A DNA stretch of 40,785 nt from JAVVXB01 sp036651815 (GCA_036651815.1 JAVVXB010000027.1:1-40785), one strand, 5' to 3'; positions 25,444 through 33,150 are shown, counted from the stretch's first letter. A program made the numbers and translations. Notes: generated from the sequence alone by a model not told the origin.

Positions 25444-26337
25444 TCACATCCCGCCAAGATTGGCAACAGCATACGCGTAATCGGACAGCGCAAACGCGCT
25501 ATCGGGCGCGGTAACCACGTGGCCGCTGTCCTTTAGCACAGCCGCGGGCAAGTCATACGCCGTACTGATGTTCTGGAGCATGTCGTTTTCCTCCGGTCGG
25601 CATCCAATCACATATACATTTGTAATGGATTCGCCGCTGCGTTCCGACAGATTGAACTGAATGATGCTGGACACCATGCGGGAAATCTCCGCCGTACTCT
25701 CCGCCGTCCCCCGGGCTGCAATCAATCTTGCACGATTATTGAAACGAAACTCCCCGCGCACAAAGAGCGTTGCATCCAAAGCATTGCCGTCCATGCTCAG
25801 CACAATGCACGCTCCCTGCCGGTTTTTTTCTAAGAAGCGCACGAGTTTTTGCAGCACAGGCAGCGTGGTATTGATGCAAGCAATCTTGATTCCGAGTGTA
25901 TCAAATAACTCTACATAAGACGCAATCAAGCTCTCTTTAGCAGCGCACAGCAGCGCGGTGTTCCCCTTGTCCTTGCCGAGATCACTCAGCAACATATACT
26001 CGCAAATCAGTGCGTCATCATCCAACTCAACGTCCGAGAATTCGTTTGCCACCCAATCCTTGAGCTGTTTTTGAGAGATCTTGGGCACAACCGCACGTTT
26101 GACGTTGATCTGATTGCCGCCAATGACAAGTCGGACACGCTTCCACCCACCCTGAAACGCCTCCCTGAGCTGCAGCAGCGCTTCGGAAAGTCCTTTTTCA
26201 TCCGTAATGACGCCGCCAAGCACCGATCCAGCGGCCAACGGAACCGATGCATATTGTTTGATGCACGCGTGGCCGTCGACCGCGTGTCCCACCACGGCGG
26301 TGATGCGTTCGTTTGCAATATAGAGCGAGGTTTCCAT
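25444..26337 (-). CDS. pilM: Type IV pilus assembly protein PilM (actin-like)
   Basis: A 297-residue cytoplasmic protein with an actin/FtsA-type fold. PilM binds ATP and the N-terminal tail of PilN and forms a ring beneath the pilus machine. The sequence opens with the phosphate-1 strand SLYIANERITAVVG and has an internal ACIVLSMDGNALDATLF segment that fits the phosphate-2 region. A SHS2-like part with VKRAVVPKISQKQLKDWV lies between. It is somewhat shorter than Gram-negative PilM (about 350). GGGGGAG is six bases before the ATG at 26337. First of the pilMNO trio and 91 bases after pilC. Confidence 0.85.
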   Translation of the reverse strand: METSLYIANERITAVVGHAVDGHACIKQYASVPLAAGSVLGGVITDEKGLSEALLQLREAFQGGWKRVRLVIGGNQINVKRAVVPKISQKQLKDWVANEFSDVELDDDALICEYMLLSDLGKDKGNTALLCAAKESLIASYVELFDTLGIKIACINTTLPVLQKLVRFLEKNRQGACIVLSMDGNALDATLFVRGEFRFNNRARLIAARGTAESTAEISRMVSSIIQFNLSERSGESITNVYVIGCRPEENDMLQNISTAYDLPAAVLKDSGHVVTAPDSAFALSDYAYAVANLGGM

Positions 26338-26428
26338 GGTCTACTCCCCCTCATCAATCCATTTATTTCTCGCGTTTCCCTGAAAGTGAGTTTTTTACAG
26401 GAAGAGGCGTTGAACGCCTCCAAGCGCC

Positions 26429-27628
26429 TTACGCACTCATACCGATGGCATTGTATAACGTTGTCAGCGGCAGCATGACCGAGATAATCACAAGGCCGAT
26501 GATCACCGCCATGATGACAATCATGACTGGCTCCAAAATGGCAACAAGCTGGCTGAGCGCAATATCTGCATCATAATCAAACGCATCTGCTGTGGATTCC
26601 AACATTTCATAAAGCTTTCCGGTTTCTTCACCAATCATAATGCTGGCGGCAAGCTTGCTGTCAAAGCCGTCCACGCATCCGATGGCGTCGGATAACGACT
26701 TGCCGTTGCGCACATCTGAAATCAATTCTGTAAACTGCGAGGATATATAGTCGTTGCCAATCGTATCCCTGGCATTTCTGAGTGCGGATATGATTGAAAT
26801 TCCACTGGCATAGCAGCTCGAAAGCGTGCGCGCAAAGCGGGCGGTGTAAATAATCTTAAGCAGCTTACCCACCATTGGAGTCTTCAGGCGTATGCGATCC
26901 CGGGCCAGTCGAACCTTGGGAATACGCAGAACAAGCCGCAAAACGAGGACGAGAACCAGTACCGCAATTAAGAGCACCAGCCAGTTGCTTTGAAGTCCCT
27001 TGCTCAGATTGAGCATAAAGCTTGTTATCCCCGGCAGCTCCGCATTCATATCCTCAAATAACTGAAAAAATCGCGGCAGAATCAGCAAAAATACCGCCAG
27101 CAGAACGACCACCGTAACCCCCATCAAAAGGCACGGATAGATCATGGCAGAACGTACTTTTTTCTTGAGTCGATAGGATTTTTCGTAATGCTGCGCCATC
27201 TTGGCACTCGTCTGTTCCATCTGGCCGCTGGCTTCGCTGGCGCGGTACATGCTGATTAGCAGTTCCGGGAAGACCCCAGGCTGCGCTTCCATCGCCTCGG
27301 ACAGCATACTGCCCTGCTTGAGCGAACGATATAGTTTTTGATATACGTCTTTTGCCTTTTTCGAAATATCGCGCTTGTACATGATGTTCAGTGCGCGTAC
27401 CAACGGCACGCCCGCGCCAAGCATAGTGCCCAACTCCCGACAAAATTCTGATAGCAGACGGGCATCCAGCTTCCCTCCGGGCGCCGCCGTCTCCTGCTCT
27501 GCGCAGGAGGAGAGATACAGCTTTTGCGATTGCAGCTGCTCTCGCAGGGCTGGCCGGTTGGCCGCCTGCATTTCCCCATGAACGATTTTTCCGTCCAGCT
27601 TTGACGCTTTGTAGCGATAGACAGGCAA
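26429..27628 (-). CDS. pilC: Type IV pilus platform protein PilC (GspF family)
   Basis: A 399-residue integral membrane protein that forms the inner-membrane platform of the pilus and couples the PilB and PilT motors to pilin addition and removal. Two GspF domains are visible (about 65-190 and 270-395), each beginning with the FCRELGTMLGAGVPLVRAL-type helix, with membrane helices near 165-185, 215-240 and 370-395. It opens with the family N-terminus PVYRYKASKLDGKIVHGEM. The start codon is TTG at 27628, with AGGAG eight bases upstream. Confidence 0.93.
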   Translation of the reverse strand: MPVYRYKASKLDGKIVHGEMQAANRPALREQLQSQKLYLSSCAEQETAAPGGKLDARLLSEFCRELGTMLGAGVPLVRALNIMYKRDISKKAKDVYQKLYRSLKQGSMLSEAMEAQPGVFPELLISMYRASEASGQMEQTSAKMAQHYEKSYRLKKKVRSAMIYPCLLMGVTVVVLLAVFLLILPRFFQLFEDMNAELPGITSFMLNLSKGLQSNWLVLLIAVLVLVLVLRLVLRIPKVRLARDRIRLKTPMVGKLLKIIYTARFARTLSSCYASGISIISALRNARDTIGNDYISSQFTELISDVRNGKSLSDAIGCVDGFDSKLAASIMIGEETGKLYEMLESTADAFDYDADIALSQLVAILEPVMIVIMAVIIGLVIISVMLPLTTLYNAIGMSA

Positions 27629-27708
27629 GCTTCCGTCTCCTAACTCATTACTGACAAATTTCTCAGTATCCGATCACTATATACCATCGCCAGATGATTG
27701 TCATCGTT

Positions 27709-28479
27709 TCAACCGGTAAAGATCATCAAATACCGCAGCAACAGTTCATGCCCAAAAAATAATGCGCACATACAACCGACTGCTAGAAATGGCCCAAATG
27801 CAAAGTGGTCCTTCCGTCCCATTCTCCTGCAAGCAAGTAAAAAAACGCCATAGCCGCCACCAAGCAGCAACGCAAAAAACATCCCCACAAGCGTCATCTT
27901 CCAGCCAAGCAAGAGACCCATCGCCGCCATAAGCTTGAGGTCTCCACCGCCAAAGCTCGTTGGAATCACGCAATTGATCAGTCCCATCGGTACGCTGACG
28001 CAGGTAAGGCCAATGAGTCGAGCAAGCAACCCCAGTTCCGGCGTAATGCAATAATCAATCACCGCCAGCACAACAAGCGCAAGAATCAGTCCATCCGGAA
28101 TCTCCTGTGTATCCGCATCGATGAGCGCAACGGTAAACAGCACACAACCCACTGCAACGGCAAGCACCGCCTGCGCCGTCATGCCAAACCAAGCAACTGC
28201 GCCCACCGCAAGCAACCCCGCCGCGCACTCCACCAGCGGATAGCGCGGGGATATCCCTGCTCCGCAATAGCGACATCTTCCACGCAGAAACATCCAACTA
28301 AAAAGCGGCACAAGATCCCCAGCCAGAAGCGTGTGCTTGCAGGTTGGACAAAACGAACGCCCCCGTACAAAATCGATTTTCTTGGGGATGCGATAGGCAA
28401 GCACGTTGAGAAAGCTGCCGATACACGTCCCCACAACAAAGATAAACAGATACGCGATGGCCTTGAGAAATACAATCAT
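27709..28479 (-). CDS. pilD: Prepilin peptidase / N-methyltransferase
   Basis: A 256-residue polytopic membrane aspartyl protease that removes the leader of type IV prepilins and methylates the new N-terminus. The N-terminal methyltransferase-type domain has GSFLNVLAYR and the zinc cysteines C44, C47, C69 and C72. The catalytic aspartates are in LIDADTQEIPD (D121 region) and the GGGD motif (D180). About seven to eight membrane helices follow. It is the only prepilin peptidase in the window and presumably serves all six pilin-like proteins encoded here. Confidence 0.95.
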   Translation of the reverse strand: MIVFLKAIAYLFIFVVGTCIGSFLNVLAYRIPKKIDFVRGRSFCPTCKHTLLAGDLVPLFSWMFLRGRCRYCGAGISPRYPLVECAAGLLAVGAVAWFGMTAQAVLAVAVGCVLFTVALIDADTQEIPDGLILALVVLAVIDYCITPELGLLARLIGLTCVSVPMGLINCVIPTSFGGGDLKLMAAMGLLLGWKMTLVGMFFALLLGGGYGVFLLACRRMGRKDHFAFGPFLAVGCMCALFFGHELLLRYLMIFTG

Positions 28480-28497
28480 GCGTTGGGTTCCTTCTGT

Positions 28498-28549
28498 AAA
28501 AGGCTTTGCCTTTTTCGCTGCATAGCGGCGCTTGCACCGCTATGCAGCG
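28498..28549. repeat. Two hairpins between the second pilin gene and pilD
   Basis: CGCTGCATAGCGG (28516-28528) and CCGCTATGCAGCG (28537-28549) form a perfect 13-pair stem with an eight-base loop, 20 bases after the pilin stop codon on the minus strand. Next to it, AAAAGGC/GCCTTTT (28498-28514) gives a second small hairpin ending in four U residues. They may partly terminate transcription or protect the pilin mRNA 3' end. Confidence 0.6.
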
Positions 28550-28568
28550 ATTTGTATCCGGTTATCAT

Positions 28569-28973
28569 TTATGGTTTTATCGTCCAGCTCTTTCCATCAT
28601 AGGTCACATTATATTTACCTTTTACAAAAGTCATAAGATTAATCTGCCCCTTCGCATCGGCTGTGACCATGGCAATCCGTAAGAACGGATCGTTCTTCGT
28701 ATAATCAAGAAGAACTTTGGCACGATTGGCGATCTCCCCTGAATCTGGCGTTTTCCCGGTCTCTCCGTAAATCTCTGAGGCTGCGGTCTGACAAGCCAAC
28801 AGCGCAGTTCTGGCCTCCACAAGAACCGCCTTTTGGTTGGCTTTATCAATCCATCCCGTCATGGCGGGAATCATGATAGCCGCCAAAATCGCGAGAATCA
28901 CGAGTACAACGATCACTTCCACGAGCGTAAAGCCCTTTTTGCTATGATTTCCATGAACCATCATTGGATACAT
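28569..28973 (-). CDS. Type IV prepilin, second paralogue
   Basis: A 134-residue prepilin. Leader MYPMMVHGNHSKKG, then FTLVEVIVVLVILAILAAIM with Glu at +5, then a segment nearly identical to the first pilin (MIPAMTGWIDKANQKAV), and a divergent C-terminal domain with one Cys (ACQTAAS) and a terminal YDGKSWTI. AGGAG ten bases before the ATG at 28973 decides the start; the open frame reaching to 29180 covers non-coding hairpin DNA. It arose with the 29327-29722 gene by duplication, since their 5' ends share long identical stretches. It could be a second major pilin or a specialised subunit. Confidence 0.88.
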   Translation of the reverse strand: MYPMMVHGNHSKKGFTLVEVIVVLVILAILAAIMIPAMTGWIDKANQKAVLVEARTALLACQTAASEIYGETGKTPDSGEIANRAKVLLDYTKNDPFLRIAMVTADAKGQINLMTFVKGKYNVTYDGKSWTIKP

Positions 28974-29058
28974 CCTGCGTATTCTCCTGTTTGCTTGGGT
29001 CGGCTGCCCAATATTTTTCGCCATTGTATGAATGTCTTCTTTATATGTCATAATACCT

Positions 29059-29082
29059 CGTAGCGGCAGAAATGCCGCTACG
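29059..29082. repeat. Perfect hairpin in pilin gap, copy 2
   Basis: CGTAGCGGCA (29059-29068) and TGCCGCTACG (29073-29082) pair over ten bases with a GAAA loop. It has the same GCGGCA-loop-TGCCGC core as the hairpin at 29277-29300, and both have a CATCAAAAAA or TATCAAAAAA stretch beside them, so they look like two copies of one element. Confidence 0.65.
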
Positions 29083-29276
29083 CATCCTATCAAAAAAGTC
29101 CTTAAGATTGTTAAGTGGTGCGCCCCTTTCATCCCTGCATATTGACTTCGGCGGTATGTACACCGAAGCGGACGTCCCATTAAGGCAGCTTCCTTGTATC
29201 GTTTAAACCCATGTCGCTTCCAGCAACGTCAAAACACGATTATTCCCCATCAAAAAATAAGTCTTTTGATAACCTA

Positions 29277-29300
29277 CGGAGCGGCAAAAATGCCGCTCCG
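29277..29300. repeat. Perfect hairpin in pilin gap, copy 1
   Basis: CGGAGCGGCA (29277-29286) and TGCCGCTCCG (29291-29300) pair over ten bases with an AAAA loop, 27 bases after the first pilin's stop codon on the minus strand. No uridine run follows on that strand, so full termination is unlikely; partial attenuation or 3'-end protection is more plausible. Confidence 0.65.
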
Positions 29301-29326
29301 TTTGTTTCGCACTATTGCCTGTTCAA

Positions 29327-29722
29327 TTATGCAACCGTCCAAGTTCCGTTTGCAAAAGTTGCAGTTTTTCCGCCTGTTTTTGCAAACGTAAATCCAGTAA
29401 TTTGAGCCTTTGCACCAATTGTCGTAACCGTTGATGTTGCACCGGTTATCCCCGCAAGCGTATTGATGTTGGCACTTGTGATATCTGCCGTGCTAGGTGC
29501 CGCGCCCTTTTCCCCATACCATTCTGAAGCCAATGTTTGCGCCGCAAGCAGAGCGGAACGCGCTTCCACAACAACCGCCTTCTTGTTGGCTTCATCAATC
29601 CAACCCGTCATAGCGGGGATCATGATGGCCGCAAGAATCGCAAGAATCACGAGTACAACGATCACTTCCACGAGCGTAAAACCTTTTTTGCTGTTTTTAC
29701 GATGGATCATCTGCAGATTCAT
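29327..29722 (-). CDS. Type IV major prepilin (probable pilA)
   Basis: A 131-residue prepilin, first gene of the pilus operon. Leader MNLQMIHRKNSKKG, then FTLVEVIVVLVILAILAAIM with Glu at +5, then MIPAMTGWIDEANKKAVVVEARSALLAAQ, followed by a short Thr/Ala/Gly-rich C-terminal domain without cysteines. GAGGAG is nine bases before the ATG at 29722. A near-consensus promoter is 95 bases upstream and stable hairpins follow the stop codon, as expected for an abundantly made subunit. It would be cleaved by the encoded PilD and polymerised by PilB and PilC. Confidence 0.9.
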   Translation of the reverse strand: MNLQMIHRKNSKKGFTLVEVIVVLVILAILAAIMIPAMTGWIDEANKKAVVVEARSALLAAQTLASEWYGEKGAAPSTADITSANINTLAGITGATSTVTTIGAKAQITGFTFAKTGGKTATFANGTWTVA

Positions 29723-30044
29723 AGTGATATTCTCCTCTGTTACTATTATTTTTTATGTTTTTCAGTCGATGTTGCATACAGCATTTGTATCGAACAATGT
29801 CAATATTTCTGATTTCGATTATAACGCATTTTTTCTGTTACTTCAACACAATATAAGTTTTGTTTCATAATTAAATAATACATTTTGGAAGATAGACACC
29901 CATCTCAGCGTTATATGACAGATTCAACAAGCCAAAGTCATCCAATGATTTGCATATGCCTTCATCCTGTCGCACACCAAAATTCAAAATTTGCAGCGCG
30001 CTTTTCATTTTGACCAGCATATCGTGTATCGTAGGCCGTTGGTG
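29723..30044. other. Gene-free gap with the pilus operon promoter
   Basis: This 322-base A/T-rich gap lies between the VanZ-like gene's stop codon (30045) and the first pilin. It holds the promoter at 29818-29846 and an untranslated leader of about 90 bases. No terminator with a clear U-run was seen after the VanZ gene, and no further gene. Confidence 0.55.
29818..29846 (-). promoter_or_regulatory. Sigma-A promoter of the type IV pilus operon
   Basis: On the minus strand TTGAAG (29841-29846) and a perfect TATAAT (29818-29823) are 17 bases apart. The transcript would start near 29811, about 90 bases before the first pilin. I saw no cyclic di-GMP riboswitch consensus in that leader. Confidence 0.75.
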
Positions 30045-30761
30045 TCACGCCGCAGATTGTGCATCTAACGGCAGCAGATAAATTTTTTGCAGAAATCGTT
30101 TGATCAGCTGGATATGCATCAGTCCATAGACCAGCAGAGTGCCGGACAGGTTGAGAATGACGTCATCAATGTCGCAGCTGCCGCAGCAAAGCACCAGTTG
30201 CAGCGCCTCCACTGCCACAAGAATTGCCATCATCAGCAGTAAAAACCGCCAAAATGTACGCATGGAAGGGAACAGACACGGCAGAAATACCGCCATGGGC
30301 ATGAACATCAGCACATTGCCCATCAGATTGCTGATGGGAATCGTAGTGCCAATAAAATCATATAACAAGCAACGGATGTACAGCCGAATGGTCTCCAGCG
30401 GAACAAAATTTGTCATTAACGACCAGTTGGCTCGGTAAAATGCATGATCTGCAATATAGGTAACAAAGTGAATTCGAGAATAGACCAGCGTGACAAACAG
30501 CGCCAGCAAGTAATATCCGAACAGCACCCACATCACAGCGCACACGAATTTCCGGCGTTCGGCCTCGTTCGACACAGACAAAACAATCAATGCCGCCCCC
30601 GCGCCCATGGGAACACAGACGGAAACCATACAAAACAGCACCGGCCGGATGGAATTCATGGCACCGATGAGCAAATTGTACGCATAATAGATCATGACCA
30701 GCGCCGTGATTCCCAACAGAATGCCGCCGGAGATCCGCAGTGCAAGTTGTTTTTTGTTCAT
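30045..30761 (-). CDS. VanZ-like family membrane protein
   Basis: A 238-residue protein with about six membrane helices. It has the VanZ-family core: a periplasmic NFVPLETIRLYI, then IGTTIPISNLMGNVLMFMPMAVFLP and a helix with VEALQLVLCCGSCDIDDVILNLSGTL-type sequence (the E/Q and D-DVxxN residues are family hallmarks). VanZ raises teicoplanin resistance in enterococci, but chromosomal homologues are common and mostly uncharacterised; there is no van cluster here. The ATG at 30761 is chosen over a GTG at 30782; neither has a strong ribosome binding site. It lies 52 bases downstream of the amidohydrolase gene and may be in its transcript. Confidence 0.85.
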   Translation of the reverse strand: MNKKQLALRISGGILLGITALVMIYYAYNLLIGAMNSIRPVLFCMVSVCVPMGAGAALIVLSVSNEAERRKFVCAVMWVLFGYYLLALFVTLVYSRIHFVTYIADHAFYRANWSLMTNFVPLETIRLYIRCLLYDFIGTTIPISNLMGNVLMFMPMAVFLPCLFPSMRTFWRFLLLMMAILVAVEALQLVLCCGSCDIDDVILNLSGTLLVYGLMHIQLIKRFLQKIYLLPLDAQSAA

Positions 30762-30813
30762 CTTTTTATCGTATACCAACACACGCAGGTTTACGCCCCA
30801 TATGCTGCCCCCA

Positions 30814-32091
30814 TTATGTTCGTTTCATACGGTCAACAATAGTGTTTGCCTGCGCATACAGTCGTTCTGCATCAACACCCACATGAAATTCTCCTTTTTC
30901 ATAGAGTACTTTCCCTGCTACCATGGTCATCCGTACATTCTGCTTGCTGCCGCTGTAAACAAGATTCTTGGCAATGTTATTCTCTGGTTGCATATTCGGC
31001 TGGCAAAGATCGATCACGATCAAATCCGCCTGTTTTCCAGGGGCGATGCCATCACAGTCAAGGAATCCAAGTGCGCGCGCGCCATTCACGCAAGCCATCT
31101 GCAGCACCTCTATGGCATCCACAGCATCCGCGCCGTGACGCAGCTTCTGCAAGCCGGTGACCAAGAACATCTCCCGAAACAGATCGAGACAGTTGTTGCT
31201 GGCAGCACCGTCGGTTCCGATGGCAACCGGAATTCCTCGCTGTAGAAATTCATAAACCGGTGCGATTCCGCTGGCAAGCTTCATATTGGATGCCGGGCAG
31301 GTCACGGCATAGACACTGCGATCCTTCATAATCTCCATTTCCCGCTCGGACACATGTACGCAGTGATAAGCATTGCCGCCAAAGTCGAACAGCCCGGCTT
31401 CGTCCATCACCTCGAAGGGACGCTTCCCATGGCGCTCCATGCAGCCCGCCACCTCGGCTTCCGTCTCGTTCATGTGTACAAAGCATGGCTCTTTGAGCTT
31501 TCTCGTCAACATGCCCATCTCCTTAAGCAGCGACAGATCGGTGGTATACTCGCCATGAACGCTGATTTTATAGGAAACAAGTTGACTCATGCCATTGATA
31601 CGATGATACTCCGCTTCCGATTCTTCGGGCCCACCGCCAAAGTTATTGACGCCGTCCATAATCGCCCCGCGAAACCCGGTCTCCACGCAGGCCTGCGCAA
31701 TGGTATCCCGAAAAAAATACATATCCGACAGCGCGGTAATGCCGCTGGTTAGATATTCCAAAATCGCCACCTTTGTCAACGTATGCACATCCTCCGCCGT
31801 AAGCAGCGCTTCCTTAGGAAATACCTGGCGAAACAGCCAATCCTGCAACGGCAGATCATCCGCAAAGGAACGCAGAAACGTCATAGCCGAATGTGTATGG
31901 GCGTTTTTGAAGCCAGGCATCACCAGATTCCCGCAGCAGTCAATCTCACGGTCAAACAAAACCGCCGCCGAATCAGGAACGGCCGGCCCTGCATACGTAA
32001 TCTCGGTACCATCGACATGCACTTCGCCATCGAATATCGGCGTATGGCCGATCAGGGTCAACACCTTGGCATGATATAATCTTATTTTCAT
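30814..32091 (-). CDS. mtaD: Amidohydrolase, 5-methylthioadenosine/S-adenosylhomocysteine deaminase type
   Basis: A 425-residue cytosolic metal-dependent deaminase of the amidohydrolase superfamily. Metal and catalytic residues are visible: NAHTHSAMT (HxH), SVHGEYT (H), HMNETEAEV, the YHCVHVSE histidine and IGTDGAASNN (D). The overall pattern is that of MtaD/SahH-deaminase (and of related TrzN/AtzB), so the likely reaction is removal of ammonia from S-adenosylhomocysteine, methylthioadenosine or adenosine. The related SsnA and guanine deaminases are less similar in my reading. No Shine-Dalgarno precedes the ATG at 32091; the -10 box lies seven bases before it, suggesting a leaderless mRNA. 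A GTG at 32109 lies upstream of the predicted transcript start. Confidence 0.87.
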   Translation of the reverse strand: MKIRLYHAKVLTLIGHTPIFDGEVHVDGTEITYAGPAVPDSAAVLFDREIDCCGNLVMPGFKNAHTHSAMTFLRSFADDLPLQDWLFRQVFPKEALLTAEDVHTLTKVAILEYLTSGITALSDMYFFRDTIAQACVETGFRGAIMDGVNNFGGGPEESEAEYHRINGMSQLVSYKISVHGEYTTDLSLLKEMGMLTRKLKEPCFVHMNETEAEVAGCMERHGKRPFEVMDEAGLFDFGGNAYHCVHVSEREMEIMKDRSVYAVTCPASNMKLASGIAPVYEFLQRGIPVAIGTDGAASNNCLDLFREMFLVTGLQKLRHGADAVDAIEVLQMACVNGARALGFLDCDGIAPGKQADLIVIDLCQPNMQPENNIAKNLVYSGSKQNVRMTMVAGKVLYEKGEFHVGVDAERLYAQANTIVDRMKRT

Positions 32092-32097
32092 AGGTGT

Positions 32098-32127
32098 AAT
32101 ATAGCACACCGATCATTACATTCTCAA
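32098..32127 (-). promoter_or_regulatory. Promoter of mtaD, apparently giving a leaderless mRNA
   Basis: On the minus strand TTGAGA (32122-32127) and TATATT (32098-32103) are 18 bases apart, and only six bases separate the -10 box from the ATG. An inverted repeat GGTGT (32093-32097) and ACACC (32106-32110) flanks the -10 box and could be a repressor site. Confidence 0.55.
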
Positions 32128-32200
32128 GCAGGGAACGATAATTTTATATCCTCACCCATCATCCGGCAAAAACGGCGTGAACCGCTTTTCCCGCAAGCAA

Positions 32201-32233
32201 CACGCCCCATGCTCTGTTGGAGCATGGGGCGTG
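32201..32233 (-). terminator. Strong hairpin after the LysM gene
   Basis: Perfect 14-pair arms 32220-32233 and 32201-32214 with a five-base loop, 68 bases after the LysM stop codon. TTGCTTGC follows on the minus strand, so the U-run is imperfect, but stem strength and position suggest a terminator. Confidence 0.6.
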
Positions 32234-32301
32234 CTGGTGAAATTAAACGATTGAATGGATTCCAGTATCAGAAGGATTCGTTGTTCAAACAAACCATGTG
32301 C

Positions 32302-32547
32302 TTATTGATGGGGCGAAGGAATCAGCAATTTGTGGCCAGCATAGATTCGGTTGGGGTTTGAGATGTTGTTGATGCGAGCCAAAATCGCCACGGTGGTCTC
32401 AAATCGATGCGCAATCTTAGTGAGGGTATCGCCGCGCTTGATGGTGTAAATAAAATAATATCCATCGTAATCACCACCAGTTACTTGAATGGCTTCACCA
32501 TCTGTCAGGGCTTCAAAATCCAGATCATTTTCATTTACGTTTGTCAT
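32302..32547 (-). CDS. Small LysM-domain protein with double-glycine-type leader
   Basis: An 81-residue protein. Residues 1-25 (acidic, ending LTDGEAIQVTGG) look like a bacteriocin-type or Nif11-like double-glycine leader, normally recognised and cut after GG by a peptidase-containing ABC exporter. Residues about 32-76 are one complete LysM domain (FIYTIKRGDTLTKIAHRF ... NRIYAGHKLLIP), which binds the N-acetylglucosamine backbone of peptidoglycan or chitin-like glycans. No Sec signal peptide is present. AAGGAGG nine bases before the ATG at 32547 is near perfect, so high expression is likely. The gene is alone and divergent from perR; no exporter is in the window. Without export it would be a cytosolic or forespore LysM protein. 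Coding status is firm, the leader is an inference. Confidence 0.85.
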   Translation of the reverse strand: MTNVNENDLDFEALTDGEAIQVTGGDYDGYYFIYTIKRGDTLTKIAHRFETTVAILARINNISNPNRIYAGHKLLIPSPHQ

Positions 32548-32661
32548 TGTTTAGAACCTCCTTGTTTTTTGATTACACTGTCAGTATAGTGACTCCTTCG
32601 CACCAAAAGCGCAACAAGAATTTTATTATTTTTATATTTATTGAATTATTTGAAAAGAGTC

Positions 32662-32690
32662 TTGACAATATAACCAGTACCCGCTAAAAT
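32662..32690 (+). promoter_or_regulatory. Sigma-A promoter of perR-rbr
   Basis: A perfect TTGACA (32662-32667), 17 bases, then TAAAAT (32685-32690). Transcription would start near 32697, inside the palindrome described separately. Confidence 0.85.
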
Positions 32691-32693
32691 AAT

Positions 32694-32712
32694 AATAACA
32701 GTTATCGTTATT
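32694..32712 (+). promoter_or_regulatory. Putative PerR box
   Basis: AATAAC (32694-32699) and GTTATT (32707-32712) form an A/T-rich inverted repeat with a seven-base centre, similar in size and composition to PerR/Fur boxes. It covers the predicted transcription start of perR, so bound PerR would block its own operon. Confidence 0.65.
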
Positions 32713-32727
32713 GAAAGGTTTTTCTCT

Positions 32728-33120
32728 ATGCGTTATTCTAAACAACGTGAATGCATCTATCGCACCGTAATGAAGAGCGACAGTCATCCAACAGCCAACA
32801 TGGTTTACAGCGCATTGAAAACGGAGTATCCCAAGCTGAGCCTTGGTACAGTGTACCGTAATCTCAATCAGTTGACGGATGTGGGTCGACTCAAGCGAAT
32901 TCCGCTACCCGATGGCGGCTGTCGGTTTGACGGCACCACCTTTACACATTCGCATATTATCTGCGAAACCTGTGGACACGTTGCGGATGTCATGGTTCCG
33001 CCGCTGATAGATTTAGAGCAAGCCATCCAGCGAGAAACCGATTATACGCTCAGCTCGTTTGATCTCGTTTTATATGGGCAGTGCGCACTTTGCCACCAAA
33101 GTGGAAATACTTTATCATAA
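32728..33120 (+). CDS. perR: Peroxide-responsive repressor PerR (Fur family)
   Basis: A 130-residue winged-helix metalloregulator. Compared with Bacillus subtilis PerR, with a constant offset of 17, every regulatory-metal ligand is present: H20, D68, H74, H76 and D87 (matching H37, D85, H91, H93, D104), as are the structural zinc cysteines C79, C82, C119 and C122. Asp at position 87, rather than Glu, is the PerR-specific feature, and iron-loaded PerR senses peroxide through oxidation of the two histidines. The N-terminus is about 17 residues shorter than in Bacillus. It is cotranscribed with rubrerythrin 30 bases later and probably autoregulated through the overlapping operator. Confidence 0.92.
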   Translation: MRYSKQRECIYRTVMKSDSHPTANMVYSALKTEYPKLSLGTVYRNLNQLTDVGRLKRIPLPDGGCRFDGTTFTHSHIICETCGHVADVMVPPLIDLEQAIQRETDYTLSSFDLVLYGQCALCHQSGNTLS

Positions 33121-33150
33121 ATCACGAAAATTATAGGAGGGTTACATCAA

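Larger units (their letters stand above)
28974..29326. other. Gene-free gap between the two pilin genes
   Basis: The 353-base gap holds two strong hairpins (29277-29300 and 29059-29082), a third weaker one (CTTCGG at 29146-29151 with CCGAAG at 29163-29168) and the ribosome binding site of the second pilin. No gene is seen. No sigma-A promoter was evident, so the downstream pilus genes may depend on read-through from the first pilin. Confidence 0.5.

Noticed and set aside
28974..29180. N-terminal extension of the second pilin by about 69 residues
   Set aside because: The ribosome binding site and prepilin leader place the start at 28973; the extension is hairpin-rich non-coding DNA.
30045..30761. 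Glycopeptide resistance gene vanZ
   Set aside because: Only the family fold is seen; no vanA/H/X-type genes accompany it, so resistance is not claimed.
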